Source of the DNA: Megamerina dolium
Lineage: Eukaryota > Arthropoda > Insecta > Diptera > Megamerinidae
Length of the DNA: 64,000 nucleotides
Assembly: GCA_963854835.1 (NCBI GenBank)
Contig: OY978525.1
Span: forward strand, 102,131,388-102,195,387
Direction: 5' to 3'
How positions within the stretch are numbered: the stretch's first letter is position 1; each line of letters begins with the position of its first letter. A program made the translations under genes and the position numbers. Shown one piece after another: positions 56,449 to 64,000 of the stretch. The notes beneath the pieces are model-generated. The model saw only the letters and a program-made list of their open reading frames with translations, was not told where the DNA came from and ran no database searches.

Positions 56449-57582
56449 GTTCGAAAAAGTTCGGTTACAAATTTGAACAAAAATAAAACCCTTTTTCTTA
56501 TATTTGAATTGAGCTTAATTAAACCAAATATGTGCAATTTTGATCGCTAATCTTTTGCCATTTTTGGAATGAAGCCATTATTTCATCTGTGTAAAACTTC
56601 TGGATTTTCTGAGCGAAAAGCTTATCCAAGTGCGTTTTGCAGGCTTCTACTGAATTTAAATTTATACCCTTAAGAGAGTTCTGTAGAGATCGAAATAAAT
56701 GATAATCTGAAAGTGCAAGGTCCTGGCTATATGGTGGATATATCAGCCAAGCTGTCTCAGTTTCTGTCGGGTCATCAAAGATGTGTTTGGTCTGGCGTTG
56801 TCATGATGGAACACAACACCTTTTCTATTGATCAATCATGGCCGTTTTATTTGAATTCCTTGCTTGAATCTCGTTAATTGTTGACAGTAGAGGTCAAAAT
56901 CAATCGTTTCGCCTGGCTTCGTCCTTGATCTTTTTACAAATTATTGTCGTACATGGTCCACATTTCACCGCCCGTAATCATTCAATTCAGATATGGTTCA
57001 ATTTTGTTCCATTTTAGCAGTGAATCGCAAATGGAAATTCGATCCATTCAATTTTTCACTGTTAATTCATTTGGCACCCAGACATAGAGCTTCTTTATGT
57101 ATCCAGCTTTCTTCAAATGATTGATAACTGTTTGATGGGATTAGGCCCCTTAGCAACACAAACCCTGGTTATGTGCCGGTCTTGTTCAATTTTTTCCATG
57201 AATTCATCGAATTTTTCAGTGATTGGTCGCCCAAAGCAAGGTTCATCTTTAATACAAAAATTATTAGATCAAAAACGAGCAAACCATTTTGCTACTGTTT
57301 TTCCAGTTACAGCATCATCCGTCAACTTAATAAATTTTATCAGCAGCTTGCGACACATTCCTACCTTTTTTACGTATGACAGAAAAAGATAATATTCCAA
57401 ATTTTCACTCATTGTGAAACGTACGAGTAGATAGCTTTTCACAGAATAATACGATTTTTTCATGTCTTTAACAAAAGAAAGCCTGAAATGTCACCTTTCA
57501 AACAAGCTAGATATAGTTAATATTACCAGAGATGATAAATTTAGAGCCATCTACCAACAATTTGTTACCGAACTTTTTCGAG
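56449..57582 (-). mobile_element. Degenerate mariner element
   Basis: The ends share the inverted word TTCGAAAAAGTTCGGTTACAA (left, 56450) and its partner ending TACCGAACTTTTTCG (right, 57580). TA-containing sequence lies just outside. The minus strand encodes a decayed mariner transposase: VAKWFARFRSNNFCIKDEP, CFGRPI near the N-terminus and SLADYHLF/NALKG-like remnants with QKIQKFY..EIMASFQKWQK near the C-terminus. Many stops. It is a different subfamily from the rosa and mauritiana-like copies. Confidence 0.82.
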
Positions 57583-57904
57583 CTTATTTAACACTAAAAG
57601 AACTATGAAGAACTTCGGCTTAACATTAATTTTAAATCAAAATAATTTTAGGTTTAAATACTATATTAAGTATTAGGACGCATCTTTTTATTAAAGTTGA
57701 TTCCGAACTACAGAAATCTTGTGAGATTAATATTTGCCCACACTTTGCCATCGAACTCTTTTAAAAATAATTTTCTAAGAATTAGTGAAAGGTTTCTACA
57801 GACAAACAAATTATTTCCTTTCCAAAATACATCCCATTGTGTTGGTCTTCAGGTGGTCGATACACTAATTATTATACTATGTCATCATTTGGTCGTAGGA
57901 TGTA

Positions 57905-57998
57905 GGGGCCGTAGCTCAGTAGTTAATGCGTTTGCCTTCTGATCTGTAGGTCGTGGGTTCAATCCCCGGCTGAAGCATAACAAAATTTAATATCGAAG
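57905..57998 (+). mobile_element. SINE head fragment (tRNA-like)
   Basis: Only the 5' end of the SINE is present, up to TTTAATATCGAA. Pol III box A (TAGCTCAGTAG, 57912-57922) and box B (GGTTCAATCCC, 57956-57966) are both intact. A functional tRNA is unlikely: the 5' GGGGCCG has no matching 3' acceptor strand (CGGCTGAAGCA) and the anticodon stem is imperfect. It could still attract pol III. Confidence 0.85.
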
Positions 57999-58369
57999 AA
58001 AATTGTTCAAGATTCTGGATGGATTGCCTAATTTAAATACGATCATCTGAGCACAAACACTATCAAACCTCCAGGATGTCAAAAGAATATTGAAATCGAA
58101 TAAATTTAGTACCGTATTGGACGTTTCGAAAATAAAAGTTGGTGATCCAATAAGGATAACAGAGTGGCAGAGACAACGGAGATATCATTTGGCGAGGTGG
58201 TTTGAATTTTGATTATTTAATTCATAGCTTACCACGAAATGGGTGACTTCATTGGTGGCGAAACTTAATGAAATATCGGGCTCTCATTCATCGTAATGCA
58301 GTTGTCTTATCTGGAATCTGGTGGGAGGCATGGAATAAAATCCAGTAAAAGCAAAAATCGTAAGAGAGC
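57999..58369. other. Unassigned DNA with a possible solo TIR word
   Basis: GTGATCCAATAAGG near 58143 matches the terminal inverted repeat of the deleted mariner at 8586-9162. No partner end was found nearby. Confidence 0.4.
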
Positions 58370-58640
58370 ATTGAATTTATGCCTAGCATCGGAGAGGTAG
58401 TAGCCTAGAAGAACGTGTGTAATAGTCTTTTTGTTTTATAGAAGCAGGCTTCAAACAAGTTTACACAGGCTTTGGAATGGTACTGTGGCATTCTTTATCT
58501 TAAATTGGTATATTCCAGTATTCAAGTGGAATTCCATGAAATCCTCGTAACAAGTGCCTACATTTAAATATCACAGTTCCATGAAATTCAATACCATTTG
58601 TCATCTCAATGTATTAATTGCAGCAATGCCTAATGGGATG
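58370..58640 (-). pseudogene. Possible LINE knuckle/C-terminal relic
   Basis: The minus strand can be read as YHLNTGIYQF… then KKTITHVLLGYYLSDARHKF, resembling the ETxxHxLxxCPxLxxRR segment after RNase H in I-group LINEs. The key cysteines are not clear and the frame is broken, so this is tentative. Confidence 0.25.
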
Positions 58641-59496
58641 AAGTAGTAACTTCACTAATGCAATCGAGGATATATGCTTATCAAACAACACATGTTATTT
58701 ATGTGGCATACAAGTCACTTCTCTTAATATTAAGTTGCTAAAAAATTGCTAATTTTGCAACTACTCTATTACTTAGAAAAAGCAAAAGCATACCTTCAAA
58801 GTTAATAAAATTTATTTGTGTACATTTAATATTTAGTTAAGTCTCTTTAAAGAGGAAAAATGTATGGTATATCAATACTATGAGTATCTGCAACCACAAA
58901 TTGTCGGAAGTATTTAATGCACAATCTAAACATCACAAAAAATTAGTCATAAAGTAATAGAATTTATATCTTTCATGTACAAAGTAAGGAAACAAAATGC
59001 AATAGCATTTCAAATGAAGGTCTATCAGCAACTATATAAAATATATGACATCTATGAGAACATAAATATGATGTACTTAAGAGTTAGAGATCATAGAAGA
59101 TGCTTAAACGAGAAGTATGCGTAAATAAATTATTCAAATATGTTACCTAGTTGGAAAGAATTTCTTAGAGATTAACTATGATGAATATTTATAAGTAAGG
59201 ATAATAAATATTTATAGTTACATATGTGATAAATAGGCGATTTTTTAAATTAATGAAATCACTAAAATTGTATGCATGTATTTAGCGGGACTGCATAACT
59301 TTTAATAAGACATCTTGCACCATCCAAAACTGGTAGTGAGGCACGAAGCCCACAAGCTCAGAAAAATATAATGTTATCAAGCAAAACTTGGATCATACTA
59401 CCTCCTATACAAAATTATACTTTATATATTTAAAAATGGGCGGAGTCAGATTCAAGCTACGCCTTCCTACTATACAAAATTACGCTTCCATATGAA
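58641..59496. other. Non-coding AT-rich DNA
   Basis: No gene or element is recognised. Confidence 0.5.
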
Positions 59497-60022
59497 TGTT
59501 TTCACGGACGTTTCACGGACGGCTCCTTAACTGAAAATGTTGCCATAGCAGGAGTGCTTGGCCTGGGGCTAAAATACCCGGAACCTTTAGAAAATAATAG
59601 TACTATCTTTCAAGCAGAATTATACGCGATTTTCAGGTGTCCCACTTCAACATCATACGTGAATACCGGAATCGAGGGACTCGACTCTAACCAACTGAAT
59701 TCAAAACTGGTGTTGGATTGTCTTAACAAGCTGAATGAACTTGTTAAATGTAATCAGGTGTGGATCCCGTGCGTTGCGGTACACGTTAGAGTTGGAAGAA
59801 ACGAGTTGGCAGATAAGGTCGCCGGGAAGGGTGCGGCAACACCCTCTGTTGGCCCCGGGTCCTTCTGTGGTCTGGATAAGGGAACCTTGTCCGTACTCAT
59901 TAGAAGAAAGAAGAATCAAAACGACAGTCAAACTGTTAAAACCTACCAGGTTTGTCCCATTCCATGTTACGTTTAGGGACCTACAACCTAAAACGATTTG
60001 AGAAATATATTAACCTAAATAA
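59497..60022 (+). mobile_element. I-group LINE RNase H fragment
   Basis: The + strand reads FTDGSLTENVAIAGVLGLGL (RNase H first Asp), NNSTIFQAELYAIFRCPTS (Glu), KLVLDCLNKLNELVKCNQV and VRVGRNELADKVAGKGAATP (last catalytic Asp region). After a stop it continues TYNLKRFEKYINLNKS. The last part aligns with HYNLNRLEEWISLNKNN of the LINE tail at 62.0-62.5 kb, so both belong to one family. A SINE begins exactly where the homology stops (60023), so the LINE was probably cut there by the SINE or truncated. Confidence 0.85.
59554..59976 (+). pseudogene. LINE RNase H domain fragment
   Basis: A 140-codon open piece (from MLGLGLKYPEP) covering most of the RNase H domain. The upstream FTDGS motif lies in the same region just before the Met, so the true domain starts at about 59500. 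The domain would degrade the RNA strand of the cDNA hybrid. RT and endonuclease parts are absent, so it is a dead fragment. Confidence 0.8.
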
Positions 60023-60380
60023 GAGTGCCGTGGCTAAGTCGTTAGTATGTTGGCCCTTTGATCTGCAGGTCGTGATTCAATCCCCGGTTCATACATAACA
60101 AATTTAATATCGAAAAGATTTTTCTTTCGAACGGTACCCACTTGTCGGCAAGCATTTGACAATTCTTCCGGCAGTTACAATTTGCCATGGAAAAGCTTCT
60201 AAAAGAACTCTGTGACAATGCTCAAAAAAGTGATGTCGCAAGAGTTCTGCCGTTCGGAACCGACTAAAATAAGTAGGTCCCTTCTAATACTGTCCCAAAT
60301 TTAACACACACAACAGTAATTGAAGAGAAGCTCGGCAAATGAGCCCTTCTGGGCTTTAAGTGCCACATATTTATTATTTA
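60023..60380 (+). mobile_element. Near-full-length tRNA-derived SINE
   Basis: Starts GAGTGCCGTGGCTAAGTCG (box A decayed) with a box B-like GATTCAATCCC. The body runs through TTTCTTTCGAACGGTACCC, AAAAGCTTCTAAAAGAACTC, TTCGGAACCGACTAAAATA and GGCTTTAAGTGCCACATA, then a TTATT tail. It abuts the LINE fragment at 59497-60022. No clear TSD. Confidence 0.92.
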
Positions 60381-61789
60381 TCGCCGGTGGAGACCGTGAA
60401 TACATATAAAACGACATGCTTTGCAGATACTGTTTTCGCTTTGTAAAAATAACTATGAAAATTGGTATCAACATGTGTAAAATGTAGATGGAGTCGTAGG
60501 ACTTTTTCATGTCTTCAATTGAATTCGATTTAAATTCAACAAATTTTATATTGACGTCTCGACATGTGAGTAGGTATTTGACAAAATTACATTTCAATTT
60601 AATCTTCTTTAAGGAAAAGTGAACCGATAATCAGGTGGAAAATTTTGAGAAACAGTCGCAATCGAACAATTCTATAATCTCACTATTAAATGCCCTTCTT
60701 AACAAAATATATAACATAGAAGTAATTGCATGCAATACAGGACCACCTAAACGTAGAGTAAAATCTACCCACTAAGATAAAGATTAAATCTTCCTTCTGG
60801 GCATGTCTAATTGAGCATAATTTAAATATGAATAATTGTTCTTTTTTTCCACAATGTGCAAACTAACTGTGCATTTCTCACGCCTACAATTTACGCCTCG
60901 TACCAATGATACCAACATATGTAGTTACAAGATACCTTATAATTTTGAAATAAAATGTACTTTAGAACTTGTTATCCAGCTGTGTATAAATACTAGTATG
61001 TATTACAATATATTTATTTACCTTTTAGCATGGAATACTTCCTAGCGATTGTTAATAACATTTCCGCAGATTATCTGGTATTTAGAGTATGGCATATCGA
61101 TAGAGAGAGAACCTCCTTTCATTTGCCAGCATTGTCTTTGTAAAATGAAGTAAAGAAAATAATTTTCTGCAAATTCTATAAAATAACAATCATAGTGCAT
61201 ACCTACATACTTGTTGTACCTATAGAATACAATCTCACACACAAAAAAGGAAATTTTTCCTGTCAGCCACATCTAAGTATTTTTGCATTGTAATGCAATA
61301 CTGCAATACAAGTAGAAACAATGCTATTAAATGAACGAAGGAGAGCGTATGTACGTAAGTACAGTAAAAACATAGTGAAATTACCCTAAGAAACGGTAAA
61401 CTATTGAGCTACATTATAATGAATAGATACACGAATTTGCGCTCTGGGGCCCTTCTTCGCTATAAGTGCATATTACCTGTTGCAAGTGCATACATACCAC
61501 ACTATACCTCTCAAATACCGACATAAGAATTCAAAGGCTTGTATGCGGTTCCATATTTGTATTTAAATGGTGTAGATTTTCAATTTGCTTTTTCTAATAT
61601 TTAAGTAGGAAATTAGATACGTAATAAAAAGAAGCGTAACTTAATCGATTTTGTTCGGTAAATGCTGACCAAATCATCGAGAAAACCTCTAAAACTATAC
61701 AAGAATCAATATCTTCGGGTTTCAAAGCTAATAGCCTCCATTTTAAATTTTTAAAATATAACATATTGGAACATATTGGGTGTAGAGAT
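60381..61789. other. Non-coding AT-rich DNA
   Basis: No gene or element is recognised. Confidence 0.5.
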
Positions 61790-63360
61790 AAGTTTTAAAG
61801 GATATTTTTCCTGGCAGAGGCTTTATTTAAAAAAATTGCTACAATATATTTTATTCAAAAGTATTTTCCTTCGGCAGCTACAACTTTTTTCCATCTTAAA
61901 GCGCATGAATTCCACCCCATTAGAAACGATCAAGTTTTGAAGCCAAGAAAGTATCGACCAAATTTTTGATACCTTCGACTGAAGTGAAGCTTATTTCGGA
62001 CGAAGCATTCTGCATTGATCGAAACAACTGGTACTTAGAGCGGACAAGACAATCACACTGGGAAAACCTACCAGGGTTGTCCCAATCCAAGACACTATAA
62101 CCTAAACCGACTTGAGGAATGGATCAGCTTAAACAAGAACAATATAAGAATCATGACGGTATTATTAACAGGACACTGCAGGCTGATTTATCAACTAACG
62201 AAACTGGGAATCTTCTCGGATGAAATCTGCCGACATTACAGGGAGGAGAATGAAACTGCAAAACATGTGTTGGGAACATGCCCAGCATTTATCCACACAA
62301 GAAAGAAAAACTTCGCGGAATTTATAATACCGGAAAAACTGCTGAAGTCCATTAGGGTAAGATCTATACTAAACTTCGTTATGGATGCTGGACTTAGAGA
62401 AATACTCTAGTCCATGATGGGGTGCACAATAGACCTAGGGTCGCAGTGCAATACAACCCTCTAATAATAATATAATAATAGAGGGGCAATGTCTGGGCTA
62501 TATCGCGGGTGGGGTAAGACTTCCCATCCGCTATTTTACAAGAACATTTTAACGGGTTGCTTAACATGTGGCCGATCATTATCATCATGGATGGATGAAA
62601 AATCAATGACTCATATTTGGTCGTCCATTCTGATCGTTTTTTGATTCAATGCTGGCTTCAATTTGATGAGTTGTTGTCAGTAGCGTTCTCCATTAATGGT
62701 TTCATTCGGTTTTAGCATCACTTAATACACCATACCCTTCTGAGCCCACCAAATATACAGCATAACCTTCGACCTATGGATAATCGGCTTTGGAGTCCAT
62801 TTGACTGGTTGGTTAGGTACCACATATGACTTTTTGCGCTAAGGTTTGTCGAAATAGATCCATTTTTTGTCGCCAGTTGCGATACGATGCAAAAAAAAGC
62901 TTCTCTTTGTACCGTTGAAGCGGCATTTCAGACAAGCAACATCACCTATCGATGTGCCTTGGCTTCCGTTCATATTGAACCGAATTTTCCGTTTTGTGAA
63001 TCATGCCCAGGTTCTTTAGACGCAATGAAATGGCTTGTTGAGTCACTCCCAAACATTCACCAAGATCTTTTTGAGTTTGACATGAGTCTTCATCCAAGAA
63101 ATCCTCCAATTCATCGTCTTCACACTTTTTTATCTATTTATTATATCAAAATCATCACTTTTGAACCGTCCAAAACAAAATGCACAAGTTGAAATTGATG
63201 AAGCATATTATCCTTAAGCCTCACACATCGATGAGATGATTTTCCGCTGCGTTTTTCTTCAGATGAAAAGGTCAGAAAAGCGAAACTTCCCACGAATGTG
63301 GTTTTATAGACACAAAAGTTGACATAGTCGAAAAAATGACACATACTGATTTCAATAGCC
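61790..63360 (-). mobile_element. mauritiana-like mariner split by a LINE tail
   Basis: The two parts of one decayed mariner (minus strand) flank a LINE insertion. The upstream part (63360 to 62484) reads EDDELEDFLDEDSCQTQKDL, GECLGVTQQAISLRLKNLGM, KVMLYIWWAQKGMVY-like and GWEVLPHPRYSPDIAP. The downstream part (62045 to 61800) resumes QLFRSMQNASSEISFTSVEG, IKNLVDTFLASKLDRF and ALRWKKVVAAEGKYF. The join point falls between SPDIAP and YQLFRS, exactly where mariners have SDYHLF. Many stops. TIRs were not clearly identified, so the outer limits are approximate. Confidence 0.85.
62046..62483 (+). mobile_element. I-group LINE tail inserted in a mariner
   Basis: The + strand encodes TYQGCPNPRHYNLNRLEEWI, TVLLTGHCRLIYQLTKLGIF, a knuckle CRHYREENETAKHVLGTCPA (first Cys pair partly lost: C-R-H-Y) and the C-terminal MDAGLREIL-stop. 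A short UTR (GGGTCGCAGTGCAATACAAC) and an AATAATAATATAATAATA tail follow. It is heavily 5'-truncated. TAGAG occurs at both junctions (left …ACTTAGAGCGG, right …AATAGAGGGGC), a possible short TSD. Same family as 44745-45040. Confidence 0.86.
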
Positions 63361-64000
63361 TAATGATGACACTTCAACATGAAAATAGTTGTCAAATAAT
63401 CCGATGCAATTTAACTAGTTCATTTTGAACAAATTATATACATTTTCTCATATGTACCCGCAATGTACGAACTAAGAAAATCTTTTTTGAAAACTTCCTA
63501 ATTAATTTAAAATTTATTTCAAATAATTCTTTTGTTTCTTCGAATACAAAACATTCACTATCACTAACCGTTCTGACGTTAACACCCACCTTTGTACTTA
63601 ACTTCACTAACAAGTAGACATTAATGTATACTACTTCACAACAGACAGCTTTTATAAACAGATGTGCATAGATAGGTTAGTAATTAGCCATGAAATTGTG
63701 AACAGACAAAATAAAAAAGTGCTCTTGCAACATAACATAAAAAGGCAAAAGTGTATTTCCATATGTATGCTCATCAACACCGCATACCACCTACCTACCT
63801 ACAATAAAATCATGCAAATCTCATGTACAATACTTGCTCATATACAATGCCACCACCACCATCACCATCACCACCAACACAACTAACGATGTGTCTAAAA
63901 GGAAGATCTTCTAGTGGGCAGCAGTAAAAGGCATAAATAAAAATCAAATCAGTAAAAACAAAAATAAAACACTAAACCAAGACCTTAAAAAATAAAGAAA
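63361..64000. other. Non-coding DNA
   Basis: No gene is recognised. It contains a CCACCACCACCATCACC-type repeat near 63850-63875 and A-rich sequence at the end. Confidence 0.5.

Overview
This window reads as gene-poor, AT-rich DNA from a fly, probably an acalyptrate close to the tephritid fruit flies. The evidence is the repeat content: DD41D 'rosa'-type mariners (a group I recall from Ceratitis and other tephritids), an RTE-clade LINE, I-group and R1-clade LINE tails, a tRNA-derived SINE, and many CA, CAG, AAC, ATT and CAT microsatellites. No convincing host protein-coding gene was found. The DNA could be intergenic or lie inside a very large intron. One 54-codon ORF at 31599-31763 with a good signal peptide is the only weak host-exon candidate.

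Layout. 1-1.5 kb: simple-sequence DNA. 1.5-2.6 kb: a mauritiana-like mariner relic with TIRs. 3.1-4.5 kb: a SINE fragment, a perfect 19-bp-arm palindrome, a 21-bp minisatellite and three copies of a 268-bp tandem repeat. 6.7-7.0 kb: a foldback MITE. 8.6-9.2 kb: an internally deleted mariner relative bounded by TIRs and TA. 9.3-10.0 kb: a 152-bp degenerate tandem array. 11.4-11.8 kb: a 5'-truncated RTE copy. 12.5-12.9 kb: a mariner C-terminal relic. 13.8-15.1 kb: AT-rich GATTAATC repeats and a tandem array. 16.4, 18.9 and 27.4 kb: SINEs. 26.0-26.8 kb: a 175-bp tandem array. 29.7-30.1 kb: a Tc1-like relic. 33.5-34.3 kb: the 3' end of an R1-clade LINE. 36.7-37.3 kb: a 587-bp palindrome. 37.3-37.8 kb: another tandem array. 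39.1-40.7 kb: a SINE with a rosa mariner in its tail. 43.1-45.1 kb: I-group LINE debris. 45.1-46.4 kb: a second rosa mariner with an intact ORF. 49.7-50.7 kb: another LINE relic. 52.1-55.5 kb: a full-length RTE element with an intact 992-aa polyprotein and a perfect 14-bp target-site duplication (TSD). 56.4-63.4 kb: mariner relics, SINEs and LINE tails, including a LINE tail inserted inside a mariner.

The two young autonomous elements, RTE and the rosa mariner, could supply trans-acting proteins for the others. The SINE has no coding capacity, makes the same kind of 11-15-bp TSDs as the RTE, and ends in a similar 3' block (hairpin, GCCACATA, short tail). It may therefore be the RTE's parasite. 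I found no CRISPR array, rRNA gene, bona fide tRNA gene or undescribed enzyme system. The observations most worth checking are the SINE-RTE 3'-end resemblance, the 587-bp palindrome as a possible hairpin-RNA source, and the two equal-length rosa mariners, one of which is broken by two compensating indels.
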